Shown: positions 35,691 through 44,744 of the stretch, in pieces
Position numbering within the stretch: the stretch's first letter is position 1
How the letters are laid out: the number at the start of each line of letters is the position of its first letter
Source: an uncultured Candidatus Saccharibacteria bacterium
GTDB taxonomy: Bacteria > Patescibacteriota > Saccharimonadia > Saccharimonadales > Saccharimonadaceae
DNA: 64,000 nt
Direction of reading: 5' to 3'
NCBI GenBank assembly: GCA_938036785.1
Contig: CALHWE010000012.1
Span: forward strand, 166,423 to 230,422
The notes under the pieces: model-generated
Told to the model about the DNA's origin: nothing
The model's input: only the letters and a program-made list of their open reading frames with translations
Database searches by the model: none
Program-made: the position numbers and the translations under genes

Positions 35691-36668
35691 ATGTTCCTTG
35701 AGATTCATTGCGGTAGACTCTATGTAGACGGAGAGCAAGTTGGCTACAGCAAGTGCGATATGCCTATCTCTCGATCCCTTTGGGTCGAGGGTGTTACACG
35801 AGAGGAGGTGTCTCAGCCATGGGAATGCCCTAAGATCTACCATTGGGCTTGGAACGAAAGCGACCACGATCAGAGTAAATATGCGAACCAAGAGCGAGCT
35901 CTACTGACATTCTTTGCTCGTTGCGGCATCGTGGTAGGGTCAGTTGCTATCTGTAGCTGCTTTGCATCGTACGCTTGGTCGTTATGGTGGCTACTATTGA
36001 CTATTCCTTCCGCATTCCTGACTGGCGTTACTGGCGTCGTCTTAGTGGGTGGATGGCAAGAACGTAAGCAGTTGTATCGGCGTTTCGGCTCTGGTGAGTT
36101 GAATGCAATTGAGTTTGATTACAGTGTAATCCGCTATATACGCTTACTGCTTCAATCTGGCCTCTCTCAGAATGTTCGTAAGAGGCTGGAGGCTGGTGAT
36201 GGTGGGGTATCTGTTGACAGTATCAACACCAAGGTAGTCAGTATCAGTCATGAGTCCGTCACTCGGGTTGTTCGTCGCAACCCAGAGCTGATCGAGTTCA
36301 TCAGCAAGGAGTGCAGTGCCGAGCTTCCCTCACCGGAAGAATACCGGCGTCGCGCATTTGATGTTCTGTATGGCTACATACAGGACGAGATCAACCGCCT
36401 CAAGGCCAATCACGCTGCTGCTGAAGAGCAGCGCCGTGTAGAGGCTGAGCGCAAGGCGACCGAAAAGTCGCTGCGCCACTCACGTGAGGAGCGTGAGGCC
36501 TTAGTAGCTGCCGAGGCCGACCGCGCTTCACGGGTGTCGTCCCTCCCCTTCATCCTTGGTGAGTCCGAGGATGAGGTCATCGCCTGGGGCTCGCTGTCTC
36601 AGGCGATGCTGGAGGCAGATAGTGACTCGACTTGTGCTACCGATCGCAAGGAACCAAAAAAGGCTTGA
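35691..36668 (+). CDS. Hypothetical membrane protein with C-terminal coiled coil
   Basis: 325 residues. A soluble N-terminal domain, two adjacent membrane helices (about 81-122, CGIVVGSVAICSCFASYAW and WWLLLTIPSAFLTGVTGVVL), then a soluble region ending in a charged coiled coil (about 240-280, LKANHAAAEEQRRVEAER). No family is recognised. AGGAAGGGGAAGAG precedes ATG 35691. Its promoter contains a TA tract that could make expression variable. A minus-strand hairpin overlaps the last codons. Confidence 0.6.
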   Translation: MFLEIHCGRLYVDGEQVGYSKCDMPISRSLWVEGVTREEVSQPWECPKIYHWAWNESDHDQSKYANQERALLTFFARCGIVVGSVAICSCFASYAWSLWWLLLTIPSAFLTGVTGVVLVGGWQERKQLYRRFGSGELNAIEFDYSVIRYIRLLLQSGLSQNVRKRLEAGDGGVSVDSINTKVVSISHESVTRVVRRNPELIEFISKECSAELPSPEEYRRRAFDVLYGYIQDEINRLKANHAAAEEQRRVEAERKATEKSLRHSREEREALVAAEADRASRVSSLPFILGESEDEVIAWGSLSQAMLEADSDSTCATDRKEPKKA

Positions 36669-36683
36669 TATCTCAAGCCTCAC
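36657..36683 (-). terminator. Hairpin with U tract on the minus strand
   Basis: GGCTTGA-tatc-TCAAGCC preceded on the plus strand by A6, so it would stop transcripts arriving from gltX. It overlaps the end of the 325-residue gene. Confidence 0.5.
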
Positions 36684-36825
36684 GCCGGCCTATGGAATAG
36701 CATAGGCATGGCCCTTCTATCCACCGGGAGTTGCTCGCTTGAGTACCATTGTGTATTCGCGGGCAGCTCCCCTACCCCTGTTATTACTATTATTTTTTGC
36801 TCATGACGCAATTATTTGTTCAAGT

Positions 36826-36853
36826 AAAAACCGGCTGGGAGAGCCGGTTTTTT
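36826..36853. terminator. Bidirectional terminator between convergent genes
   Basis: AAAAACCGGCT-gggag-AGCCGGTTTTTT serves gltX on the minus strand and the 325-residue gene on the plus strand. Confidence 0.85.
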
Positions 36854-36873
36854 GTGTGATGCGTAGCGCGTTA

Positions 36874-38340
36874 TTATCCAAGATACTGCTCAATCCGCGC
36901 CAGCGTCCGCTCCTTGCCAAGCAGTGCCAGCGTGTCATTCAGCTGGGGGCTAAAGGGTGCCCAGGTGGTGGCAATGCGGATGAGGCTAAAGAGCACGCCC
37001 GGCTTGTGGCCAGTGGTCTCGAGGAGTTGGTTAAGGGTGTCTTGGATAGCGCTTGGCGTCCATGTGTGCTGCTGAGCCAGAGCGGCATGGGCTGTGGCAA
37101 GGAGCTCTCGACGCTGCTCGCCTGTCAGTTTGCGCAGAGGCTTGTTGGTGGTAATGAGTTCTTCGTTGATGGCGGGCTCTTCGAAGAAGTAGCGGCTCAG
37201 CATTGGTAGCTCGGCCAGAGTCTTGAGGCGATCTTGCACCAGAGCAAGCACTTGTTTCTTGTACGATTCGTCGGCGCTAGCGGCACTGGCTGGCCAGTAG
37301 TGCTTAACCCGCCCGTAGAGGTCATCGAGCGATAAGCGGCGGATCCATTGGCCGTTCATCCACAGGAGGCGCTTTTCGTCGAAGCGGGCACCACTGCGCT
37401 GGACGCGCTCGAGGCTGAATTTCTCGATCAGTTCCTCCTTACTAAAGATCTCTTGCTCGGTGCCATCATTCCAGCCCAGCGAGGCGAGGAAGTTGAGCAT
37501 TGCCTCGGGCAAAATACCATCGGTGCGGTAGTCGGTGACGCTCTTGGCGCCATCACGCTTGCCGAGCTTTTTCTTGCCATCCGGCGCCATGATGTGTGGC
37601 AGGCAGGCCAGTACTGGCGGCTCAAGCTCCAACGCATCGTATAGACTGAGGTAGCGTGGAATGCTGGAGATATATTCCAGCCCGCGGATGACGTGGGTAA
37701 TGCCCATCTCGGCATCGTCGACAATGTGGGCGAAGTTGTATGTTGGGTAGCCATCGGCCTTGATGAGGATGAAGTCATCGAGCGCTTCTGGCCCAGCAGA
37801 GAGCTCACCCATCACGGGGTCGTGCCAGGTGTAGCGCTGGGGCTCGGCTACCTTGAAGCGCAGTGGCTGGGTGCCATCCCACTCTGGTGGATTGGTTGGG
37901 CGATAGTCGCGGTATAAAAAGGCCTTTTTGGCAGCCCGAGCTTCCTCGCGAAAGCCTTGGACCTCCTCTGGGGTATAGGGATCGGCATAGGCGAGCCCTT
38001 TGTCGATGAGCTTTTGTGCCCAGCGGTGGTAGATGGCGAGGCGCTCCGACTGATGGTATGGCCCAGCCTCACCGCCAACGCGTGGGCCTTCGTCCCAGTC
38101 TAGCCCAAGCCAGTCGAGTGTATCGAGAATCAGATCCTCCGCCCCAGGTACAAAGCGAGCGCGGTCGGTATCCTCAATGCGCAAGACGAATTTTCCACCC
38201 TGCTGGCGCGTGAGCAACCACGGAAAGAGCGCTGCGCGCACATTACCCACATGAATATACCCCGTGGGGCTTGGTGCAAAGCGGGTGCGAATGGTAGTGG
38301 TATGCGAAGATGGTGTATCGGATGATGTGTCGTTACTCAT
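36874..38340 (-). CDS. gltX: Glutamyl-tRNA synthetase
   Basis: Charges tRNA-Glu (and perhaps tRNA-Gln, if a GatCAB amidotransferase exists elsewhere). 488 residues, normal length. Class I motifs: HIGH as HVGN in FAPSPTGYIHVGN, and KMSKS as KLGKR in KKKLGKRDGA. Also RIEDTDRARFVPG and the anticodon-binding helical domain at the C-terminus. ATG 38340 (MSNDTSSD) is chosen because TGC-TATACT (38348-38353, minus) ends 7 nt before it; the upstream Met would include the promoter. Confidence 0.95.
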   Translation of the reverse strand: MSNDTSSDTPSSHTTTIRTRFAPSPTGYIHVGNVRAALFPWLLTRQQGGKFVLRIEDTDRARFVPGAEDLILDTLDWLGLDWDEGPRVGGEAGPYHQSERLAIYHRWAQKLIDKGLAYADPYTPEEVQGFREEARAAKKAFLYRDYRPTNPPEWDGTQPLRFKVAEPQRYTWHDPVMGELSAGPEALDDFILIKADGYPTYNFAHIVDDAEMGITHVIRGLEYISSIPRYLSLYDALELEPPVLACLPHIMAPDGKKKLGKRDGAKSVTDYRTDGILPEAMLNFLASLGWNDGTEQEIFSKEELIEKFSLERVQRSGARFDEKRLLWMNGQWIRRLSLDDLYGRVKHYWPASAASADESYKKQVLALVQDRLKTLAELPMLSRYFFEEPAINEELITTNKPLRKLTGEQRRELLATAHAALAQQHTWTPSAIQDTLNQLLETTGHKPGVLFSLIRIATTWAPFSPQLNDTLALLGKERTLARIEQYLG

Positions 38341-38365
38341 ATGGATAAGTATAGCAGATGAACTG

Positions 38366-39853
38366 CTACATACTCGCTGCAATCCGCGCTATCTGTTCGC
38401 TCGACAGGGGTGCGTTGCCCTTGATGGTGTAGAGGATGCCGCCATTGACCCATGCGGCGGCGTTGTGGGTGCTATAGATAGTGAGGCCACGGCTGGTGGT
38501 AGTGGCGAAGTTGCGGCCAAAGCTGGGCAAAACGTAGTTGGCCAGGACAGCACTAGAGTCCCAATCTGACCGGCTCTGCGTGAGAGTAAAGGTGCCTGGG
38601 CCAGCGTTGGCGGCGAACTTCATTAAGACACTTCCCCGCTGCTGCGATATGCCGCCCGCCAAGCTATAGCCACTCGGCTGATATGACGGGAACGATGCAT
38701 TAATGCCAGCCTGAGCGGCGGCCATACGAGTAGCAATGGCAGGCATGTTGTGGTATGTCAGATAGCCGCCAAAGGCAAGCAGTGCCACCATCGCCCCAGC
38801 AACGCTGAGATGCCGACCCCAGTGGCGCGCCGCTGGCTGCCGAGTTGGTGGTGGTGCAACGCTGGTTGTGGGTTTGTTGGTGCGGCGTTTACTAGTGAAG
38901 AGCTTGCGGCGTTTAGATCTGGGTACAGCTGCCGACTTCTTACTCTGCTGAGTAAGAACGCTGCGTGGCAGTGTGCCAACAGGGATATTCTCCGTCGTAG
39001 TGAGTTCTGGCTCAGCTGGTGGCCACCACACCTCACCTTGAGGTATCCCAGAAGGCTGTGCTACCAGTGGTTGGGCGGCAAGCTCGGCGAGATTGAGTGT
39101 GGGTAGGCTAATTGGTATAACTGGCTGCGTGGCCTGGGTTTGCGTCTGCTCGACTTGCTCGGTGGCAAGCACACGTGCTAGTTGTGACGGTGGTGGCGTG
39201 TTATAGCGCTTAGCGGCACTGGGTGGTTCTATCTCTGATGGTACGAATACAAAATCCATACTGCGTGGTGCGCCAGGCTGGGTGGACGTCTGCTGAGCAG
39301 TGCGGTGTGGGGTTTGCGCATGGGACGATGAGGGTCTTGTTGGCTGAGCCGAGAGTGGCGATATCGTCACGGGTTGCCGCTTCCGTAGCTGGCGCGGCGA
39401 GCCAGGTCGAGATGATGTGATAGGCTGCACCGCCACTGGCCGATGATGCTTGGTGATGTGCGCAGTTGGTGTTGTAGTGCGATGTAGCGCCGTTGTTTTT
39501 TGCGGCGTGGCTGGCTGGTGCGCGGGGTGCGGTGGAGTGGTTTGAGTGTCCCTCGTAGATATCCGTGGCTGGTTCTTTACGAGTGATTGCGGCGTCGCTG
39601 TGGCCGCCTGAGTTATCTGTACCGCCTTGGTTGCCGGGATGATTTCTGAGATATGCTTCTGAGTTGTCTTGACTGCTGTAGAGCGAGCGCGCGGGGTATG
39701 AATGATCTTTAGCTCAGGCCCGTATAGTACAGGCTGCCGCTCTGATTTGCTCGTACGATGCTGCTTTGGCCTCTGTATATCTTGACGAATGGCAGCCTGC
39801 CCAGCTGCCTGCTTAGACACTTGTCCACCACGTGTGACCGTCGTATGACGCAT
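38366..39853 (-). CDS. DUF4367-like membrane protein with long disordered cytoplasmic head
   Basis: 495 residues. The first 340 or so are Gln, Thr, Pro and His-rich and low in complexity, then a basic patch (SKRRKLFTSKRR), one membrane helix (LSVAGAMVALLAFGGYLTY) and an external domain of about 130 residues. That domain (FPSYQPSGYSLAGG, FTLTQSRSDWDSS, GLTIYSTHNAAAWVNGGI, PLSSEQIARIAASM) resembles DUF4367/RsiW-type extracytoplasmic domains. An anti-sigma or envelope-sensing role is possible but no sigma gene is adjacent. ATG 39853 has AAGGGGG and TATACT just upstream. Confidence 0.65.
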   Translation of the reverse strand: MRHTTVTRGGQVSKQAAGQAAIRQDIQRPKQHRTSKSERQPVLYGPELKIIHTPRARSTAVKTTQKHISEIIPATKAVQITQAATATPQSLVKNQPRISTRDTQTTPPHPAHQPATPQKTTALHRTTTPTAHITKHHRPVAVQPITSSRPGSPRQLRKRQPVTISPLSAQPTRPSSSHAQTPHRTAQQTSTQPGAPRSMDFVFVPSEIEPPSAAKRYNTPPPSQLARVLATEQVEQTQTQATQPVIPISLPTLNLAELAAQPLVAQPSGIPQGEVWWPPAEPELTTTENIPVGTLPRSVLTQQSKKSAAVPRSKRRKLFTSKRRTNKPTTSVAPPPTRQPAARHWGRHLSVAGAMVALLAFGGYLTYHNMPAIATRMAAAQAGINASFPSYQPSGYSLAGGISQQRGSVLMKFAANAGPGTFTLTQSRSDWDSSAVLANYVLPSFGRNFATTTSRGLTIYSTHNAAAWVNGGILYTIKGNAPLSSEQIARIAASM

Positions 39854-40037
39854 AATAAGTATATCCCCCTTGTTCCCTCTTTGATCGTATAATACTCTAA
39901 GCATAAGGGGTTTTGCAAGAGGTGGGAGTTGTTTTGTATAAAATCCTCGGGACAAAATAAAATACATGAGCCTGCTGCAAGGTTAAGCTGGATAGGCAAC
40001 GCATCCTACTTCCCTCCAGCCATGGTATAATGTTGTC

Positions 40038-41510
40038 ATGGATACGCAACAACGAAAGCGACGCCAACGCGTCCATCTGACATTGATTTATAGCATGATG
40101 GTGCTGACCGTTCTCTTCACCGTCGTGATTTTTGCTTATGCAATACAGGGGTACCGGCTCAATTGGTCGAGTGGTAAGGTTGTGCAAGGAGGGCTAGTGC
40201 AGTTCGACACCCACCCCGATGGTGCCCAAGTGACGGTAGACCAAACCCGCCTCAGCAACGAGACGCCTAGCAAGCTTACCCTCTCGGCGGGCCAGCGTAA
40301 TATTACCATCCAGCGTGAGGGCTACCACGATTGGCACAAGACGGTGGATGTGAAGGCCGGCAGCGTGCTGTGGCTCGACTACGCCCGGCTTATCTCCAGC
40401 AACCCAAGCCATAAGAATGTCGCGACCGCTAACGGTGCATCGAGTGCTATTGCTTCGGGTAATAATCGTTACCTCGCCTTTACGCCGTCTGCGCATAAGC
40501 CTAGTGTCACTCTGGCCGACCTCAGTGGCGACAAACCGCAGATGACGAACATCACACTCGACAGCGCGCACTACACCGCGCCAGACAGTGCTGAACACCA
40601 AACCTTCGCCCTCGACTCGTGGGATAAGGATAACCGCTATGTGACGATCAAGCACACCTACAATGGCGATAAAACCGAGTGGCTCGTTCTCGACACGCAG
40701 GGTAGCCACAAGCTCGAGAATGTCACACGGCAGCTTGGTGTGGATGTTGATGCTGCTAAATTCTCGCAGGGCGACAGCCGCAAGCTCTTTGTCCTCACCG
40801 GCGAGGGCGACCTGCGCCAAGCAAGTCTCGGTGACACGACGATCACAGGCCCGCTCGTTAGTAATGTGGCTGAGTTTGCCCTTTACAGCGACACTACCAT
40901 CACCTACACGACTAAACTTGACCACACCAGCAAGCAGCGCACTGCTGGCTACCTCACTATTGGCACCACCAAGCCTCGCACCGTCCGTAGCTATGCCGAT
41001 GATGGTGTAGCTCCACTACACTTCCGTATCGAGAAATACTACGACAAAGTATACTACGTGATCGCCTATGGTGAGACGGCTGAGATTCTTAGTAGTACCT
41101 CGCATGCCGCGAGTGATTCGCGTACGGCAAGCAGCCTCAAGTCTGTCGCCAGCCTCAGCATGCCAGGTGGCATTAGCCATGTCGATTTCTCGCGTGGCGG
41201 GCATCGCTTCGCCTGTGTGTATAACGACACGAGCCTCATGACGTACGACCTCGAGCTACTCAAGTCCTCCACCATCAAGCTCCCTCAGCCACTGACGCGC
41301 GATATCAACTGGATTGATGGCTACCACTTCACCTTCACACACGGCGGTGTACACCTCTACGACTTTGATGGCGCCAACCAGCAGCGCATCACCACCTCGG
41401 CGCTCGATCTCCCTGTTGTCCTCTCACAAAACCAGCGCTACCTCTACAGCTTCGTCAAGACGAAGGACGGCGTGGCACTGCGCCAGACGAAAATCGTAAA
41501 CGACAACTAA
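40038..41510 (+). CDS. Membrane-anchored PEGA-domain and propeller-like protein
   Basis: 490 residues. A basic head, one membrane helix (about 13-36, LTLIYSMMVLTVLFTVVIFAYAI), then a PEGA-type domain (about 54-120: QFDTHPDGAQVTVD, LSAGQRNITIQREGYHDW). The remaining 370 residues have repeating WD/TolB-like strands (RYLAFTPSAHKPS, FALDSWDKDNRYVTIKHT, HVDFSRGGHRFACVYN). The domain pairing suggests an envelope binding protein. TGG-TATAAT (40026-40031) ends 6 nt before ATG and there is no ribosome site. Confidence 0.7.
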   Translation: MDTQQRKRRQRVHLTLIYSMMVLTVLFTVVIFAYAIQGYRLNWSSGKVVQGGLVQFDTHPDGAQVTVDQTRLSNETPSKLTLSAGQRNITIQREGYHDWHKTVDVKAGSVLWLDYARLISSNPSHKNVATANGASSAIASGNNRYLAFTPSAHKPSVTLADLSGDKPQMTNITLDSAHYTAPDSAEHQTFALDSWDKDNRYVTIKHTYNGDKTEWLVLDTQGSHKLENVTRQLGVDVDAAKFSQGDSRKLFVLTGEGDLRQASLGDTTITGPLVSNVAEFALYSDTTITYTTKLDHTSKQRTAGYLTIGTTKPRTVRSYADDGVAPLHFRIEKYYDKVYYVIAYGETAEILSSTSHAASDSRTASSLKSVASLSMPGGISHVDFSRGGHRFACVYNDTSLMTYDLELLKSSTIKLPQPLTRDINWIDGYHFTFTHGGVHLYDFDGANQQRITTSALDLPVVLSQNQRYLYSFVKTKDGVALRQTKIVNDN

Positions 41511-41600
41511 GGGTTACTATAGTCTTCGATAGCACAGACGATAAACTTGTCGTTGTTGAATAGAGTATATAATTAGCAAAATAATTAACAAAATCAAAAA

Positions 41601-41721
41601 ACATAGCCCACCAACCATGCTCAAACTGAACCCCGGATATATCTCAATCCGAGAGCGCACTTAAGGGCACTACGATCAGATTGAGACACGAGTTTAGTGA
41701 GCTATGTTTGGTGGGCTATTT
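41601..41721 (-). terminator. Long nested palindrome ending in a U tract
   Basis: Outer arms 41601-41627 and 41691-41721 pair over most of their length (ATAGCCCACCAA with TTGGTGGGCTAT, and AAACT with AGTTT). Inside, TCTCAATC 41642-41649 pairs with GATTGAGA 41679-41686. On the minus strand it ends in TTTTTT, so it terminates the 91-residue gene, but it is far longer than needed for a terminator. Confidence 0.65.
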
Positions 41722-41729
41722 ATGAGCCC

Positions 41730-42005
41730 CTAGTAGTGATTGCGTCTTGCAAAGGCGTGGAATGATCCAACGGCGGCAATGATACACCCCAAAAAGAGTG
41801 CCATACCAAAGGCCGATACCGGATCCTCAATAGACCGAGAGCTGAAGAAATGTACAGCGATCAGTGCTGCAACTGCAGCAACAAAATTCGCTACACCGTA
41901 CCACTTCAGCGTACTTGTCCTATCATTGTCCGCGAGATGCGAGTATACACCGAGTAGAATGAAATCTATGATGTATCCAGCACCCATTGCAATGAGTGAC
42001 CCCAC
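41730..42005 (-). CDS. Small membrane protein, 91 residues
   Basis: Three membrane helices: GSLIAMGAGYIIDFILLGVY, WYGVANFVAAVAALIAVHFF and AFGMALFLGCIIAAVGSF, with an acidic/polar loop (SHLADNDRTSTLK). No family is recognised. GTG 42005 is chosen because AGGAGGT lies exactly 7 nt upstream; the longer frame to 42119 runs through the promoter. The leader of about 85 nt contains a perfect hairpin (GGAGCGA-agag-TCGCTCC). Confidence 0.6.
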   Translation of the reverse strand: MGSLIAMGAGYIIDFILLGVYSHLADNDRTSTLKWYGVANFVAAVAALIAVHFFSSRSIEDPVSAFGMALFLGCIIAAVGSFHAFARRNHY

Positions 42006-42090
42006 TCTTCTCACCTCCTCTCTAAGAAAGTGAGCCCAAAGCCAGGAGCGACTCTTCGCTCCAAGACATGCTTTGAGCAAAAAGTTAGTA

Positions 42091-42119
42091 TATATATCAA
42101 TATATGAGGGGCTAGTCAA
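42091..42119 (-). promoter_or_regulatory. TTGACT-N17-TATATA promoter (set member 1)
   Basis: TTGACT 42114-42119, spacer 42097-42113, TATATA 42091-42096. From the spacer CCCC through the -10 it is identical to the promoter at 48504-48532 (shared block CCCCTCATATATTGATATAT). Confidence 0.7.
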
Positions 42120-42404
42120 GTGGTTAAGAGGGTTCTAAGAAGCGACAGCCGCGAGATTTACGAGATATTTACCAGAATAACAGAGTTCGCTAGCAGGTCT
42201 ACTAGCCAATGATCGTTGTTATTTCTACATACTTTTCTTATTGCTATAGCGCTATGTAGCTTGGCAATACACTCTCATATTCGCATATCTCTTTGCGATA
42301 GCACACTTTCCTTCGTCTTTATACTACTATACGAACTACCAGAGTAACCAGTGAGAAATATCGCACTTTCAAGCGTAGATGCCACACTGGTTTATAAAGT
42401 TAAC

Positions 42405-44006
42405 TTACCGCCCTGAAAACAGGTTGCCGACCCGTTGGACGAAGGTTGGTGAGTTGCCTGGCATGGCGCTCTTACTGTTGCTACCACTGTTGGTAGTGGT
42501 TTGAGATGCTTCTTTTTTGGCGGAGGATGGGTCGGGGCTGACTTGCTCGGCAGTGACGAGCAGGCGGTTGAGATCGGTACCAAGCGGCACACAAGTGATG
42601 AGCGTCATAGTTGGCTTGGTGGCGTTGGTTTGCAGTGCGTGCACATCGGTCGGCTTGACGACTTGCGAGCCAGTAACAGTATAGGTGTAGCGCTTGCCGT
42701 TGTAATTGACGTAGATATTATCACCCTTTTGCATTTGCTCGAGCCGCGCGAAGATGAACTTATACTTACCATTATCGAGCCAGTCGTTGCTCGAGTGGCC
42801 TGAGACGACGAAGTTCCCTACCTCACCAGGCTTCGCATTGGCACCAGGGATGTTAAACCACACCACACCCTTATCCATCGCGGCATTGAGCGAGGCTTGG
42901 CTGGCGGCATTGGCATCCCACACGATGGGTACGTCCACGGCGATCTTAGGGATGATGAGCTTGGGGTCTGGGCCAACGTTGGTCGAGTCATATGGGCTAA
43001 TGATATAGCTCTGAGCATCGAGGTCGCCTGGTGAGGTGTAGGCAGCAACGTATGAGAAAAAGACTCGGTTGTACTGCAATGCCAAGAATAATACCATGAC
43101 GGAAATACCAGCTACCGCGGGGATGAAGTGGCGGCTATGGCGGACTTTGCTTGCGCCGTTGCGGATTGAGCTCAATAAGCGTGAGCGCAGGTCGCCCATG
43201 GCTTGGCTTTGGGTGAGCTCCTCTGGCTCATCGGTGGTGGCTGCGGTGGCGTGAGGTGCATCGGCGTCGTGAGTCTTGGCTTGCTCAGCAAGGCGCTCCT
43301 CAGCCTTTTTGACTTGGCCTAGGTAGTAGCGCTCATAATACTGCTGGTAGTAGTTTTGCCAAGCACTGTGGTATTGCTGCCAAGCGGCCTTTTGGTTAGC
43401 GGTAGGCTGGCGTGGTGCACCGGCAGGGCGCTGGCTGTCTGGTTGCTGCGGCTGATGTGCGCTCGCTGCTGGCTGCTCGATATGGTTATCTTGAGATGAG
43501 GGCTGCTGCGCGTGAGCTGTTGATGAAGCGGCTGTGCGGGTTGGTGAGGGTTGGGATTGTGCCGATGTACCAATGTAGTGTGCCTGTGGACGGCTGCGCG
43601 GCGTGATAGACGAAATGTCGCGCTCGCGTGCGGCAGATGCTGAGTGGGTATTTGATGCTGCAGCTGCTTGGCTCTGACGCCACGCTTGCGCGCCTGGGCG
43701 GTAAGCTGTCTGGCTGTGCTGAGCGCCGCCTATTGCGTGTCGCACCACTGGTGCATGGCTGGCTGGTTTGCTCGCGAGGTTTGGAACTGAGAAAGTAGCT
43801 GCCTTGGCGCTCGTGCTGGGCGCTGGCTGGCGAGTCGGTGCATTACCAATGATGGGCTGCATAGTTGGGCGGTTTGTGCCACCGCTACTGTTCGACGTAT
43901 TGTACAGCGCATCAATTTGCCCACGCACCTCACTAAGCCGTGCATCGCGGCTCTGCGACGATGAATGCCCTCGTGATGTTGTGCGTGACGAATCTTGTGG
44001 CTGCAT
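42405..44006 (-). CDS. Sortase with long disordered cytoplasmic head
   Basis: 533 residues. Catalytic residues of a sortase are present: His404 (FVVSGHSS), Cys472 (TLITCVPLG) and Arg481 (DLNRLLV). It cuts LPxTG-type signals and joins the protein to the envelope. The first 280 residues are Ser, Gln, Ala and Pro-rich, then a membrane helix (HFIPAVAGISVMVLFLALQY) puts the catalytic domain outside. Such a long cytoplasmic head is unusual. The gene next upstream across tRNA-Leu encodes a protein with LPHTG, the probable substrate. TATACT (44017-44022, minus) ends 10 nt before ATG. Confidence 0.9.
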   Translation of the reverse strand: MQPQDSSRTTSRGHSSSQSRDARLSEVRGQIDALYNTSNSSGGTNRPTMQPIIGNAPTRQPAPSTSAKAATFSVPNLASKPASHAPVVRHAIGGAQHSQTAYRPGAQAWRQSQAAAASNTHSASAARERDISSITPRSRPQAHYIGTSAQSQPSPTRTAASSTAHAQQPSSQDNHIEQPAASAHQPQQPDSQRPAGAPRQPTANQKAAWQQYHSAWQNYYQQYYERYYLGQVKKAEERLAEQAKTHDADAPHATAATTDEPEELTQSQAMGDLRSRLLSSIRNGASKVRHSRHFIPAVAGISVMVLFLALQYNRVFFSYVAAYTSPGDLDAQSYIISPYDSTNVGPDPKLIIPKIAVDVPIVWDANAASQASLNAAMDKGVVWFNIPGANAKPGEVGNFVVSGHSSNDWLDNGKYKFIFARLEQMQKGDNIYVNYNGKRYTYTVTGSQVVKPTDVHALQTNATKPTMTLITCVPLGTDLNRLLVTAEQVSPDPSSAKKEASQTTTNSGSNSKSAMPGNSPTFVQRVGNLFSGR

Positions 44007-44144
44007 AACTACTTCCAGTATACAATATTAGCTTTGATATACCAATATATCGCTTGCGTTTCAAAATCCACCCTGGATAAGAAGTTACCTGCCCGTGCCT
44101 ACGCTCTCGAGACAGATATATTCGAAGAATAAGAGTTATTAATC

Positions 44145-44176
44145 AAAAAAATAAGCCGACATTGCGGCTTATTTTT
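44145..44176 (-). terminator. Terminator of tRNA-Leu
   Basis: AAATAAGCCG with CGGCTTATTT, flanked by A and T runs on both sides, so it can work in either direction. Confidence 0.8.
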
Positions 44177-44198
44177 CGGAAAACAGTTGAATAAACAC

Positions 44199-44285
44199 TG
44201 GTACCGCGGGCCGGACTTGAACCGGCACGTCCGAGTGGACATCAGATTTTGAGTCTGACGTGTCTACCAATTCCACCACCGCGGC
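44199..44285 (-). tRNA. tRNA-Leu (CAA anticodon)
   Basis: Class II tRNA of 87 nt including encoded CCA. Acceptor GCCGCGG with CCGCGGT; anticodon stem CAGA/TCTG around CTCAAAA giving CAA; long variable arm; T arm GCCGG-TTCAAGT-CCGGC. TGC-TATACT (44328-44333, minus) lies about 42 nt upstream. Confidence 0.93.
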
Positions 44286-44333
44286 GTAAAGTATGACCTG
44301 CTGCAGCCCTACCCTGCAACTTTTGTCAGTATA

Positions 44334-44677
44334 GCAGATTGCGCTGTCCTTGGCTAGCCTCTCGTGCAGGGCTCTACGGAGATATACCTAAGCCGGTCGC
44401 TCTATTCATTCAACACGACCGCTCGCCCATCCTAAGCTACTGGATAACCAGCCATGAACGATCAAGAAAAAATATGGCAAAAAAGCCGAGCAACATCACA
44501 TAGCTGCGCAACAGGCGAAAGCACTGAGCGTGCGATGTATGTTTGATAAGTACAACACCATCGAACATCGCTTGCACGCAACCACGATATAACGGTGGCT
44601 ACGATCATAATTTTGTGGTAGAACAGCAGCCACAAAATATGGATTTAAGCATAAGCACAATATATGAAAAAGTAATG
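44334..44677. other. Intergenic region with an imperfect inverted repeat
   Basis: GCGTGC..GATGT (44528-44538) can pair with ACATCG..GCACGC (44565-44579) with a bulge. Nothing else is recognised. Confidence 0.4.
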
Positions 44678-44706
44678 TTGACAAAAAATAAAGGACATGA
44701 TAATCT
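44678..44706 (+). promoter_or_regulatory. Promoter of the LPXTG protein gene
   Basis: TTGACA 44678-44683, 17-bp spacer, TAATCT 44701-44706, with a leader of about 32 nt carrying AGGAGG. Confidence 0.65.
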
Positions 44707-44744
44707 CAACACATAACGTCTAATAATGACGAGGAGGAAAACAA

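Noticed and set aside
42006..42119. Longer form of the 91-residue protein starting at 42119
   Set aside because: Its first residues translate the promoter itself, which explains their likeness to the frame at 48532; the AGGAGGT site fixes GTG 42005.
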